Shown: piece by piece, positions 36,981-49,304 of the stretch
Layout: every line of letters begins with the position of its first letter
How positions within the stretch are numbered: the stretch's first letter is position 1
DNA from: Isoetes taiwanensis
Taxonomy: Eukaryota > Streptophyta > Lycopodiopsida > Isoetales > Isoetaceae
Direction of reading: 5' to 3'
Length of the DNA stretch: 64,000 nucleotides
Assembly: GCA_021234155.1 (NCBI GenBank)
Contig: JAJEKV010000057.1
Coordinates: 6,293,821-6,357,820, forward strand
The notes under the pieces: model-generated
What the model saw: only the letters and a program-made list of their open reading frames with translations
What the model was told of the DNA's origin: nothing
The model's database searches: none
Position numbers and translations under genes: made by a program

Positions 36981-39594
36981 ATGATCAGATCCACTTGGAA
37001 TCTCCAAGGGATAAATAATAGTATTAAAAGAGATAGACTTAAAGTTTGTCTTTCTAACCTTTGTCCTGACATTCTTTTCATTCAGGAGCACAAGATTCAT
37101 GATCCCAATCATGAGAGGATTATATCTAATATTCTCCCTCCCAATTATAACATTTGGTCTATTGTTGCTAACAACTCTTCTGCAGGTATTGCCATAGCAT
37201 GGAGTCATAAGGTGAACACGGAAGAGATTTATATGGTCAATGACACCAATGGGAGATGGCAGACTCTTGTTGGTAGCATAAATTCATGCTAGATAGCCTT
37301 TACTAATGTTTACCATGACCCTTCAGAGAGATCTATGATGTGGAATAGGATCAATAGCAGTCTGAGCAATTTGGATATGGATGAATGTGTCATTTGTGGA
37401 GACTTCAATATGGTCACGGATAGGTTCATGAGAAATAAGAACTTCAGGAATCTTCTACCTCAGGAAAGATGTGCTTGGGACAACCTCCTTTCTTCCCATA
37501 ATTTGACTCTGGCCAGAACCAATCCCCAAGCCTTTAGTTGGTCTGACCATAGAATTGATCCTATTTGCTGCCTCCATGATAGGTATTACCTAAGTGAGAA
37601 TCTCTGGAACAACAGTAACAGAGTTGAAAATCTTGAAGGCTACACAATCTCTGATCATTATCCCCAGCAAATTATCATCTCAGGGGATGACAACAGCAAT
37701 AAGAGAAAAGCCTACTTCAAGATGAATACTAGCCTGATGGATAATGATGATTTCATGAACAAGCTTGAGGAAATCATCAATAGAAACCCCAAGCCCATTG
37801 GGAATGCAGGTTGGATGTACTGGTGGATTAACACTGTCAAACAAATTAAGTATTGGCTCAAAGAATGGGGCAAGAATATCTTCAATCAGAATAAAGCTCA
37901 TCTTGAAGGTTTGAGACAAAGCATTATTACAGCAACTGATGAGCAAAAATTGGAGATTAAAAGGCAAATTGAGGTGGAAGAAATCAAAATTGCAAATGGA
38001 TGGAAATTGAAGGCTAAAATAAAGGAGTTAAAAGAATATGAGAGATGCAACTCCAAATATTTCTTCATTAAGGCCAGATCCAGAATCAAAAGGAATCATA
38101 TTTATGAGGTCATGGTTGATGACAATTTAATTTCTGAGCAACTTATCATTTTACTAAGCTTATGGATACCAATATGGATTCTACTCCCATGGTTATGGAG
38201 GAGTTCATTAGTCTTAATAGAAAAGTCAATGACGAGCAGAACTTATATCTTACTAAACCTTTTGTGAATGATGAGCTTTTGCAGGTGGTCAAAAATATGG
38301 AAAATGGCAAGACTCCTGGTCCTGATGGCCTTCCAGCAGAATTCTTCAAGAAGACTTGGCCTTTGCTTAGGGATAGCATCACCAGAATTGCCAATGAGTT
38401 CAGGGAAATAAAGATCTTGGATGCAAGAATTAATACCAGTTTCATTGCCCTGATCCCCAAGATTGATTCCCCTAACACCTTCTCGGATTATAGACCTATT
38501 TCTCTTTCTAATGTTATTTATAAGATTATTTCAGGAGCTATTGCCCTCAAGACTTAAGACCATTCTAGCTCTCAATCAGCCTATCTTAAAGATAGGTTTA
38601 TTTTGGATAATGTGGTAACAGCTATATTGGGACTTCAATGGGCGAAAGACTCCAACCAAGATGTGGCTCTTCTAAAGCTTGACATCGCCAAGGCATTTGA
38701 TACAGTAAGCTGGAACTTTTTATTTAGATGTTGTAGGGCTCTTTGATTCAACAATGAGAGCATTCAAATTTTCGAGGCCATTCTGCATAACTCAAATGGT
38801 GAGTGCAGTCCATTCTTCACAATCCAAAGAGGTGTTAAACAAGGTTGCCCTCTTGCTCCCTTCCTTTTTTTGATAATTATGGAAGCTCTCCATTGTAAGA
38901 TGGAGGAAGCAAAGAATACTAACCTTATTAGGGGTCTAAAGCTCCCTGAGAACCCTCAGGTAGATCAAATTCTAAACGGGCATTTTGCAGATGATACCTC
39001 TATCCTAATCTCAATGGATGAGAACTCCATCACAAATACTCAAAGGATCCTTGCAAATTTTGGTGAAGCCTCAGGGTGTAAAGTCAACCCTGCAAAATCA
39101 GCAATCCAAGCAAGGGATCAAGAAAGGGGGGAGATGATGGCTTTAGCCATGGGGTGTAACTATAACTCTCCTAGTACTAGTTCAAAGATTCTTGGCATCC
39201 CTTTTGCAATCAGAAGCAATGCCTCAGACCTATGGGGTAACATTATTGAAAAATTCTACAAAAAGGTTGACACCTTGAACTCTAAATATCTCTCTAAAAA
39301 TGGTAGGGCGATTATTGCTAATTTTATGATTTCTTCTTCTCATGTGTATCAGTCCTCGGTTATTCTTGCTCCTAAAAAGATTTCTAACAAGTTACAGGGT
39401 ATTACTGGTAGATTCATTGCATGTGGGCAGAACAGGAGATGCTGGCACCCAGTCTCAATGAAGGAGTGTTGTAAATCAAAAAGCAATGGAGGCCTGGGTA
39501 CTATGAATATTGTGAGAAGCAAGGGATGGCCTTGGCAGCCAAGTATTTTTACAGGGCTTGCTATGACTCCATCAAGCACCCTATATCCATTCTG
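36981..39594 (+). pseudogene. LINE ORF2, endonuclease and reverse transcriptase part
   Basis: The endonuclease begins MIRSTWNLQGINNSIKRDRL, with FIQEHK, GDFNMVTD (catalytic Asp/Asn region, about 37.39 kb) and SDHYP (about 37.65 kb). RT blocks follow: GKTPGPDGLPAEFFKKTWP (about 38.31 kb), SDYRPISLSNVIYKI (about 38.48 kb), LLKLDIAKAFDTVSWNF (motif A, about 38.67 kb), GVKQGCPLAPFLF (about 38.83 kb), HFADDTSIL (motif C, about 38.98 kb; FADD is usual for plant L1) and a thumb region with GILGIPF-type sequence. Stops occur at 37290, 38555 and within about 38.74 kb, and there is a frame change near 38.15 kb, so no functional protein is made. The frame is cut at 39664 by the Copia insertion. Confidence 0.82.
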
Positions 39595-39669
39595 ATCAGG
39601 CATTATATTGGCAAATGCCATCCCTATGGGTGGAGATCTCTGAGAATGGAGCTTCCCCATTCTATCTTC

Positions 39670-40373
39670 TGAAAGGAAAATGGTCATATTGTAATGGTGA
39701 ACTAAGCCTACAATATCAGCATATTGTAGTGATGAACTAAGGTTGCAGTATCAGAAGACTCTTATATTATACAGGGATTTTTATGATTGCATAGTATATG
39801 AAGATTCAGAAACATGGGAACCTGATACTTAACCTAAGTTGCAGAAGGTGAATTATTATTGTGCACAGATCTTAACCTAAGTTGCAGAAGGTGAATTATT
39901 GTGCATAGAGTTGAAAGGCCCTAAGGTCGAAATAAGGGAAACTAAGGCTTATGGTTAATGGTTCAATAAAAAGCCAATGGTTAACCCTTTTATATTCGCG
40001 GTCAAATGCTGTTCAAACAGCTAGCAAGTGACCAAGTTAGTAATGAGAAGCTTGAGGCGAATCTAGTGCCGGATCAGAGTGGTTCGGTGCCGAATAACCA
40101 ACTATAAGAAGGATTATATCATTGTACAGTACATTCATTGAAAGAGAGTGCCGGATCCATAAGTCTATGGGTGCCTGGGTTGTCGATTAAAAGATAGCTT
40201 ATTGCAATGAATCACGAATCATAGATCATTGCTACAGTGCTAAAATATTGAATTCCAATGGTTTAAGGTTTTTTAATTTTGTGCTAAGGTTGCAATAAAA
40301 TTTGTGTAAGAAATGATATGAATTGAGGAAAGGAAATTGATTATTGATTGATCCTTCTAACTAAATTCTATCA
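39670..40373 (+). repeat. Copia 5' LTR
   Basis: This 704-bp LTR is bounded TGAAAGG...TCTATCA and carries an internal tandem duplication of the block ttaacctaagttgcagaagg. It is immediately followed by the tRNA primer-binding site at 40375-40386. Confidence 0.93.
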
Positions 40374-43300
40374 GTGGTATCAGAGCATCAGGTTCAAGAT
40401 GGCAAGTCGGTTTGGAGCATCATTGTTAAGTGGCATCAAAGTATATGAAGGTGGTCCAGGTTTCCAGATCTGGAAAGAACAAATGAAGAGTGTGCTAGAA
40501 ACTGAAAACTTGTGGGATTTGTTGGATGAATCTAATAGTTCATCAAGTGTGGTTGCAGGTAGAAGAGAGAGCAGCTCTTTTGATAGTGGTGCAACTGAAG
40601 GAGAAAGTGCAGGTGGCAAGCAGCTGGCCAAAGTTAAAGAAGCTTATGCTATATTGACGAGCAAAGTAGGAGCATCAATTTTGCTTAAGGTAAGAGGGAA
40701 GTCTCCAGGAGAAATATGGAAATATTTACTTAAGAATTTTGAGGAAAAATCTTCCTCTCAAATTGATATCCTAGATAAAGAGCTCAAGAAATTGAAACTT
40801 AAGGAGGAGGATGATCTTACTAAGTTTCTCTCTAAATTTGATAACATAGTGGCAGATTTAGAGGGTGCTGGAGTGTTGTTGACTGAACAACAAAAAGTAT
40901 TGCATGTGGCTAGAGCTGTGGCAGGAAATAGGCAGTTAGCTACATTAATCAGAAATGTAGCAAAAACAAGGGAGATAGCAGAAGAAATGATCAGAACTGA
41001 ATTCGAGCAGCATAAGGTACTGTCAGAATATGATGATGATAATGTGGAAGTGTTATTTACAGGAAAAGGAAAATATAAAGCAAATAAACCAGGTGACACA
41101 AGGGGAAAAGGGCAAATTGGCCCTTGTTATCATTGTAAGGCACATGGCCATTTGAAAGTAGACTGCTCTAAGCTAAAGGAAGTGGAATGCTACAACTGTG
41201 GGGGAAAGGGGCATTTTGCAAATAAATGTGCTAGCAGCAAAAGAGGGAGAGGCAACAGGGGAAAGGGACCATATAGAGGACGAGATAAGGAGATCAAAAG
41301 GCAGAGTTCTACTGTGAACTTGACTGAAGAAGTGGAGGAAGAAACAAGTGAAGAAGATGAGGATGCTGAGGTAAACAATTCTGAAACTTTTTCATGCTCT
41401 AGCAAAGGAACTAACATTTCAAATGATATATTAATTTTAGATAGTGGAGCAGAGAAAACAGTGACAGGCTCAGCCGAAATATTGAAAAGCAAGGATGAAG
41501 GAAGGAAGGGATATGTCAAGCTTGGAAATGGGAAACTTCAAAGTGTGCAATGTGCTGGGATCCTAGAGATTTTTGATTTGGAAGGGAAGGCAGTAGAACT
41601 AAAAGATGTTTTGTGTGTACCAAGTTTGGTTAGAAACTTAATTTCTATAAGTCAATTAGTAGACATGGGATGTACTGTCAATTTTGACAGAAAGCAATGT
41701 ACTGTTCTACTTGGAAATGAAATTAAGTTTTTTGGGAAAAGAATTGGAAATCTTTTTGGCATTGAACACAATTGTTTACCAACAGTTAATGCTGTTGTAG
41801 TAACAGATCTTAGCATGTGGCATCAAAGACTCTGTCATGCAAGCAATAAATCCATCAAACAAATGATTAAACAGGGATTAATTGAGGCAAAGGACTGCAG
41901 TGAAAATACAAGGAGCTGTCTTGGATGTATGATGGGAAAACATACAAGATTACCTTTCAAAAAATCACAAAAGAGGGCTAAAGAAATTCTGGAAATCGTA
42001 CATACAGACCTATGTGGTCCACTCAATGTAAGGAGCATTGGAGGAAAAAGGTATTTCATTACTTTTATTGACGATTACAGTCGAAGAACTAAAATTGCTT
42101 GTTTGAGAACCAAAGATGAAGCTTTTGAAGCATTCAAAGAATTTTTAGCAGAAACAGAACTTGAAACTGGAAAAAGAATCAAGTGCTTGAGATCTGACAG
42201 GGGAGGGGAGTTTATTTCTGCTGAGTTCAACAAATATTGCAAAAGCAAGGGCATTAAAAGGCAATTGACTTGCAGATTCTCACCACAACAGAATGGTGTG
42301 GCAGAGAGGAAAAATAGGACAATCCTGAATGCTGTAAGGGCTATGCTCAAGCATACTGGGCTGCCAAATTATCTTCGGGAAGAGGCAGCTAAAACTGCTG
42401 TGGAAATTCAGAATTTGCTGCCATCTTCTAGTGTCAATGGTAATCTGCCACATAAGCTTTGGTGTGAGACAACACCTAATTTTGAAAAGCTAAAGGTTTA
42501 TGGATGTCTTGGTTTCATTCATATTCCTAAAGAACAAAGGAGAAAACTAGATGCCAGAGCAAAGATTGGATACTTGGTGGGATATGATGACCAATCAAAA
42601 GCATATAGGATGTTTGATCCAGACAAAAGGAAAATAGTGATAGCAGAGATGTAATATTTGATGAATATCAAATGTATAAGGATCACAAAGCAGCAGCTAC
42701 TGTGATAAAGCATGAAAAGCAAAAGTTAGAAGAGACACCATCAAAGGAAAACCCTGAAATTATTGAGGATGATGACAATGATACTAACCCTGTTGATTTG
42801 CAGGAACATGAAGCAACTGATACACAATCTCATGAAGGTGACATCACTCAAGACATAGTTGAAGAAGATGTGCAGGACATAAGAGGTACAACAAAGAAGG
42901 AGGAAGGGCATTCAAATTTTACAAGATGAAGCTAAGGTAAATTCTGAATTATATGGAAGAGATACATCTGGTAGAAGTAAGAGATTAAAACAAGGTGTTG
43001 CTGAGCTAAATCTAATAGAAATATTAGCTATGATAGACTTTGAAGTACCTAAGAACTATGATGAGGCAATTAAAGGAAGTGAATCAAAAAATTGGAAAGC
43101 AGCCATGGAAGAAGAATTAAATGCATTCAAGGGGACAGAGACATTTGAATTAGTTGACTTGCCAAAGGGCAGAAAAGCAGTCGGATGCAAATGGATATAC
43201 AAGATCAAACAGGGGACAAAAGAGCATTCTATAAAATATAAAGCCAGGTTGGTTGCTCAGGGCTTTACTCAAAAGAAGGGAATTGATTATGAAGATACCT

Positions 43301-44603
43301 CCTATAGTAAAAATGGCAAGTATACAGATGTTGTTAGCAATGGCAAACTCTAAAGATTTAGAGGTACATCACATGGATGTCACCACTGCCTTCTTAAATG
43401 CTAAATTAGAGGAAGAGGTTTATATGAAACAGCCCCCTGGTTTTGAGCAAGGGAGAGATAAAGTATGGAAGCTGAAAAGGGCTGTATATGGGCTGAAACA
43501 ATCACCCAGGCAATGGTACATGTGTATGGACAACTACTTAAGAGAGCAAGGTTTTCTTAAACTAAAAGATGATGGCAATTTGTACATGTTTAAGGAAGGT
43601 TCAGATTTCTGCTACATTGCCCTATATGTTGATGATAACATAATGGTCAGTAGCAATTTAGTTATTATGCAGAAGTGCAAAGATATTTTGAAAAACAGAT
43701 TCAAAATGACAGATTTGGGAGAGCTCAAGAAATTCTTAGGCATAGAGGTCTGCAGGGACAGAAACAGAAAAATTATGACTCTATCCCAGGGAGCAAACAT
43801 AGCTAGTATTGAAAAGGTTTAAAATGGAAGAATGCAAAGGTGTTAAAACACCAATGGTGCCAGGTAACAAATTGTCAAATGATAACAGTCCAAAAACAGA
43901 AAAGGAAACATGGGAAGCAGAAAAGTTGCCTTATCGAGAATTAATTGGTTGTTTGTTATATCTGGCTAATTGTACCAGGCCAAATATCTCATATGCTGTA
44001 AACATTTTGAGTAGATATTGTCATAATTATGGAATCATGCATTGGCAGGCAGCAAAAAGAGTGATTAGATACCTTAAAGAAACCATTGATTTTGGGATCA
44101 GATTTGATTCAGAAAATCTAGAATTGAAAAGCTTTTGTGACTCTGACTGGGATGGTGATTTAAATGAGAGAAAATCCACTTCTGGTTTTGTTATAATGTT
44201 AGGAGGAGGACCTATTTCATGGAAATGCAAGAAACAGCATGCCATTGCACTATCTTCAGCTGAGGCAGAATACTCAGCGACCACACTTGCAGCCAAAGAA
44301 ATTGTATGGAGCAGGAGACTTCTAAATGAGCTGGGAATGACTCAAAAGGATCCTCTGATATTGAATTCAAACAGTACAAGTTGTATAGCAATGACAAAAA
44401 ACTCTATCCTGCATGAAAGAACCAAGCACATTGAATTGGAGATGCATTTCATTAGGAATATGGTGAGCAAAGGGATTATTCAAGTTCAGTACATACCTAT
44501 AAGTCAGCAGTTGGCTGATATTCTGACAAAGCCATTGATAGAAGTTAAATATTGCCAATTGAGGGAAATGATAAATTGTAGAGATTACAATATGAAGGGA
44601 GAG

Positions 44604-45305
44604 TGAAAGGAAAATGGTCATATTGTAATGGTGAACTAAGCCTACAATATCAGCATATTGTAGTGACGAACTAAGGTTGCAGTATCAGAAGACTCTTATA
44701 TTATACATGGATTTTTATGATTGCATAGTATATGAAGATTCAGAAACATGGGAACCTGATACTTAACCTAAGTTGCAGAAGGTGAATTATTATTGTGCAC
44801 AGATCTTAACCTAAGTTGCAGAAGGTGAATTATTATGCATAGAGTTGAAAGGCCCTAAGGTCGAAATAAGGGAAACAGGCTTATGGTTAATGGTTCACTA
44901 AAAAGCCAATGGTTAACCCTTTTATATTCGCGGTCAAATGCTGTTAAAACAGCTAGCAAGTGACCAAGTTAGTAATGAGAAGCTTGAGGCGAATCTGGTG
45001 CCGAATCAGAGTGGTTCGGTGCCGAATAACCAATTATAAGAAGGATTATATCATTGTACAGTACATTCATTGAAAGAGAGTGCCGGATCCATAAGTCTAT
45101 GGGTGCCTGGGTTGTCGATTAAAAGATAGCTTTTTGCAATGAATCACGAATCATAGATCATTGCTACAGTGCTAAAATATTTAATTCCAATGGTTTAAGG
45201 TTTTTTCATTTTGTGCTAAGGTTGCAATAAAATTTGTGTAAGAAATGATATGAATTGAGGAAAGGAAATTGATTATTGATTGATCCTTCTAACTAAATTC
45301 TATCA
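44604..45305 (+). repeat. Copia 3' LTR
   Basis: This 702-bp LTR is about 98% identical to the 5' copy and shares its internal duplication. It is preceded by a purine-rich tract at about 44594-44603 and followed by the tcttc target duplication. Confidence 0.93.
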
Positions 45306-45310
45306 TCTTC

Positions 45311-46205
45311 TTCCCCTTCACAGTTCCGAATTCCACTCCAGGTATTATCAAGAAATGGATCAGGGCATGGGATCAGATCAAAGGGATGTACACTTGGAAA
45401 GAAGGCATGTCTATGGACCAAACAATTTTCTGGAATCCAGCTGTTCTACTTAACAATCCCAATCTTTGCCTGGCCTGCCATTTTCCAGATCAGGCCAAGC
45501 TATGGAAGAGTAAAGGGATCATTTATATCAGAGATCTCTTTGACGACAATGGTATTATCCCCTTTGATAATTCTACTCTTGCAGAGGGGGGATATTCAGA
45601 CCAGAACCCTTTATGAGAATATACTTATCACCATCAACCAGAGTTATTGGTCCAATGAAGAGAATTCGTGGCTAAATAATGGACGAGATGGTTATACAGT
45701 TAGGAGGGCATATACATATCTTATGAGGGAGGAAAAAGTTACTATCCATACAAAGTGGAGGGTTCAACCGGATAGATGTATCAAAAATCTGAGGTTTATG
45801 TGGAAAAGCCCCATCAATCCGAAGATCAAATCATTTATGTGGCAGCTATGACATAGAGCTTTGGCAACTAATTCGAAAAGATACAGGTTATCTATGGCTA
45901 ATTCGAACATTTGTGACAGGTGCCTCGGGGCAAAGGAGGACGAAAATCATCTTTTCAGAGGATGCCTATGGTCTGAGTGGACCTTAGAGCTTGCCTCAGG
46001 AATCCTTGGCTATGACTTAACAATCCTCAGTGAAGAAGATTTTTTCATGCCAGAAAACCCCCGCGATTGGAGGATCTATGTCCTCCTCTGGAGGATCTGG
46101 AAGGGCAGGAATTCCTTTATCTTTAACTGTGAAATTACTCCTCCGGAAGGAATAATTAAACAGTTTCAATATGATGTAAGGTGGATTCAAGAGATTAATG
46201 GTTGA
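45311..46205 (+). pseudogene. LINE ORF2, 3' part with zf-RVT domain
   Basis: Directly after the Copia 3' target duplication, ORF2 resumes (IIKKWIRAWDQIKGMYTWKE). It continues through a GYTVRRAYTYL block and the zf-RVT domain: FMWKSPINPKIKSFMWQL, HRALATNSKR and ICDRCLGAKEDENHLFRGC. There is at least one frame change near 45.6 kb and a stop at about 45849. The sequence is the continuation of the ORF2 that ends at 39.6 kb, which confirms the nested insertion. Confidence 0.8.
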
Positions 46206-46523
46206 TTCTCTGATTGCAGGGGCTCTATTTATGCTGGTGCGCAAACTCAAATGGAGGAAAATGGATTTAAATGCGAACAACGAATGGATAAAGATATTTG
46301 GGGCAGCAAGGTGATGGAGCATTTGGAACAATGTGGATGCGGATGCCGCTGTGATCAGAATTATAATATCAGAAGGGAACTGATATGCCAGGCAAAAGAT
46401 AGCAAAGGCAGGTTCAACATGGCTAAAGCAAAATCATGTATGTGCATCTACTGCACTTTTCATGAGATGATAAAAGGAAAGGCAAGGAAGATCAAGAACT
46501 TCAATCTGAAAACTTATCATTGA
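46206..46523 (+). pseudogene. Cys-rich C-terminal tail of LINE ORF2
   Basis: This lies in the same frame as the zf-RVT part, separated by one stop at 46203-46205. It encodes about 100 further residues ending KGKARKIKNFNLKTYH. It contains a dense cysteine cluster (EQCGCGCRCDQN) and a second one (SCMCIYCTFHE). This could be a zinc-binding tail of ORF2 lost by a single stop, or a small separate frame. I do not know a named domain with this spacing. Confidence 0.45.
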
Positions 46524-46730
46524 CTACCCTCTCGAAGAAGACGATAAGGACACAACCTCTGTTTAAACTTAGCAAAGTTTTTTATGGTTTTTTGATGGCA
46601 TCATGAACAAGTAAAGGTTGATCCCTGATGTTTATTCAGGTTTTTCTGGTTCACCTTTCTAATTTAGGATTTCTCCTCCCTTGAAAAAGGAGTTCATGTA
46701 ATATTTTCACTTATCATAATATCTAAACTA

Positions 46731-49300
46731 TATAATTCTTATAGGCAAGATTCCTCGAGAATATATTTTTTGATTCTCTTTTAATTAGCCGACACGTCCA
46801 GAACTCTGTCCGGGGGAAAAATTCGAAAAACAAAAAAAATAAAAGATAAAAATCTGAATGACGCCACGTTTGTCTCTCTCTCGAAGCTACTTCGCGGCAT
46901 ACAGATCCTGCTCTGCTTTCGAACTTCGGGACGAACTTCGTTGGGGGTTTGTTACTGTGTGCTGCTATAGATACTCCGGTGATTTTCCAGGAGTAGTAAA
47001 TATTTCAAAGAGTTGAATCCAACGACCGGGCAGGAGATTGGTTGGCTGCGAATTTGGATTGAGCCCACTGTGAGCAATGAGTGCCGGTTTGTGATTTTGA
47101 ACTCTTGCCCGTCAATGATTTTGAACCCATTAGATATTATCTGGGTTTGAGCGATCATTAGATATGAAAATGGGCTTGTGCTTCCACAAATCCATCCCTT
47201 CCAGGGATCATTAGATATGAAAATCCGGCGATCTGTTCTGCACTCTGTTCTTGCCGGATTTTTCGCCTGATCATTAGATATGATTAAGGTCAGCTCGTTC
47301 CAAGCAGTTAAGTAGCTCCAACAGACAAAAGCATAGGCTATGTTCCTCCTAATCCCAGGCCTCATGCAAGATCGGCTTCAGAAGCAGCAGCACCAGATTC
47401 GACCAGCAATACAGAAGCTCCAACAAGCAGCATAGGCTATATTCCACCACACAGGCGTCCTCCTCCTCCTAATCTTAGAGCCCATCCCCATACCCATGTC
47501 AATATTATAAGATACGCTTCACATTGGCCTCTTCATACGCTGCATAAACGAGCAGGCTTTGTAGATTAGCATCTCAGCAGAAGAATTGGTCGACCTCTTT
47601 TTGTTTTTTCCCTAATTTGCGCCGTTATCGGCCAGGGCAAAAAGCCTGTTAGGATAGGAAGCTGCAGCTATTTCCAAAGGAGCGCCGGCGGCATGCAATT
47701 GTCTCAAGCCCTTGGATTGAATTTCTTATCGCTGCCTCAGGTGATTAATCGCTGCTTCAGGTGGATTTCCTTTTGACTGGTGGTAACAAATTGGGAGGTC
47801 CTTGGTTTGAATCGAGGACCTTAATCGAGCTGGATTATCCTATACAGGTGCCATTTTGGTATCTCCTGATGGACTTTGGCTTGCAGAGAATCAACAAGAA
47901 AGGATAACTTGTGCTTTGGAGAAGTGTGGAATAATGCGCTGGAACGTTATTCTATAGATTGTAATTGCAAAGATATGCCATTAGGCATTCCAGATGGCTC
48001 AAGCTTGCAGTTTCAACTTCTGCAAAGATAGAAAGAGATGGAAATCTCTTCTTATATTCCTGGTAAACAAGGGCAAGGAGATATGAACAGGCTGCCATTT
48101 TTCTAGAGGTAGTTTGCAAACACATTCATTTCACTGTTGAGGTTTCTTTTAGGCAACATCCGTAAATTCTTGTGTCGTTGGTTTGAATTTGTGTTGTTAA
48201 AGTTCGACTGAGATTGCTCAAATTTCAATCATTAAGTTGATTGCAGGACGTATCTTGGGAGTAAGTCCATGGCTGTCTGGGATCTTCTTCCTAGCATGCC
48301 CAACGCAATTGAGTCATTTGGGGTTAATTGGTTTAAAATTTATACAAGTCTGTGCTCTTTAAGCACTCTTGGATTGCCTTCTTTAATGGATCGTCTTTCT
48401 TCTTCTATAGAGTACGCAATTTTTTGGCCGGTCATATATCCTAGAGTATTTCATGATACATCCTAGAGTATTTCATGTGGACCGAAACTTTTTAATTTGA
48501 ATCCGATTATTTGATTCAACCGTAGGGCTTTGTTGCACAGTGGCTACCAATAAAGTTCCCACTAGTCGAAATTTGTGAAATATGATTTTGCATCACATTG
48601 CTAGACATGGAAAATAAATATTGGATGATGTTTTAAAACCCTAAATCGTGGGATTGTGCGAGAGATCTTTGCCCCGAGAGGATTCCCTTCTTCTGACTCT
48701 GCCAAATACAGGGGAGTTGGGGAAGAGAAATGTTCGCGGCGGCCTTGGCCGCCGCGATAAATTTCTTGTATATATAATTATTCTATGTGTCCATGGGAAA
48801 CGATGTACCCATGGATTGTTTACATATTCAAATCAATCTAGGCCGTCTATTTGGGGGCCAATGAGGTGGCACAGCTATGGCCTTAGGATCTACATGGGGT
48901 CATGCATGGGGCATGCACCATGCCTTTAGACCATTGGATCAAGGGGGGAAGGTAAAATCATAGCCCTTGATTTTTTTAAGGAAGATGCAAGGAAGGTCCC
49001 TAAAAGTGCTTTTTGGTGTGGCCAATCTCAGCCCTTGGATAAAAAAAGAGAGGAGAAATCCTGGCCACTAAGTTTTTTTATTAAGTTGCAATTTATCTAT
49101 TAAAGAAGTTGAGGTGGCATCCTCATTAATAAAAAAGTAATGAGGTATTTATGAAAGGAATTTCGAGGAAGCTTCTTTTTTGTAATTATCTTTAAAGGCC
49201 CGTAACTTGCAGCAAAGGGGTCGGATGAAGGTGCAGCCTACGCCATTGGTTTCCTCTCATCGAGAGCTTTCCAACATCGTAGTTGAAGCGAATATGATCG
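46731..49300. other. intergenic DNA, no gene seen
   Basis: No recognisable coding region. A 137-codon minus-strand frame at 46952-47365 lacks any domain and overlaps the thrice-repeated word gatcattagatatga (about 47153, 47206 and 47269). A perfect 24-bp palindrome, tcgcggcggcc-tt-ggccgccgcga, lies at about 48733-48756. A plus-strand frame at 48269-48466 resembles no known family. Confidence 0.45.
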
Positions 49301-49304
49301 AATA

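Larger units (their letters stand above)
39670..45305 (+). mobile_element. young Ty1/Copia element, nearly whole (fossil)
   Basis: The element has 5' LTR 39670-40373 and 3' LTR 44604-45305, both TG...CA and about 98% identical (roughly 11 substitutions and one small indel in 702 bp by eye). A primer-binding site (TGGTATCAGAGC) follows the 5' LTR, and a polypurine tract (gaagggagag) precedes the 3' LTR. The 5-bp direct repeat tcttc flanks it at 39665-39669 and 45306-45310. In order, it encodes gag with two CCHC knuckles (about 41.13 and 41.19 kb), protease (DSGAEKTV, about 41.44 kb), GAG-pre-integrase, integrase (about 42.0-42.4 kb), reverse transcriptase (YVDDN, about 43.63 kb) and RNase H (about 44.1-44.5 kb). 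All parts are present, with about three breaks in the coding region. With plant substitution rates of 2e-9 to 1.3e-8 per site per year, the insertion is roughly 0.6-4 million years old. Confidence 0.93.
35150..46730 (+). mobile_element. LINE (L1-type), nearly full length, split by a Copia insertion
   Basis: This non-LTR retrotransposon has ORF1 (35448-36980), ORF2 with endonuclease and RT (36981-39.6 kb) and, after a 5.6-kb Copia insertion (39670-45305 plus duplication), the ORF2 3' part with zf-RVT (45.3-46.2 kb), a Cys-rich tail and a 3' UTR. The 5' boundary is set where Copia GAG-pre-integrase homology ends; the 3' boundary is uncertain, with no clear A-tail (an A-rich stretch near 46.83 kb is a candidate). 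ORF2 carries several stops and at least one frameshift, so the copy is inactive. The Copia insertion shows the LINE is the older of the two. Confidence 0.85.

Noticed and set aside
46952-47365. 137-codon minus-strand frame
   Set aside because: No domain, overlaps a thrice-repeated 15-bp word, and has no homologous pattern; probably chance.
47790-47830. tRNA B-box-like ggtttgaatc
   Set aside because: No A box, acceptor stem or cloverleaf could be formed around it.
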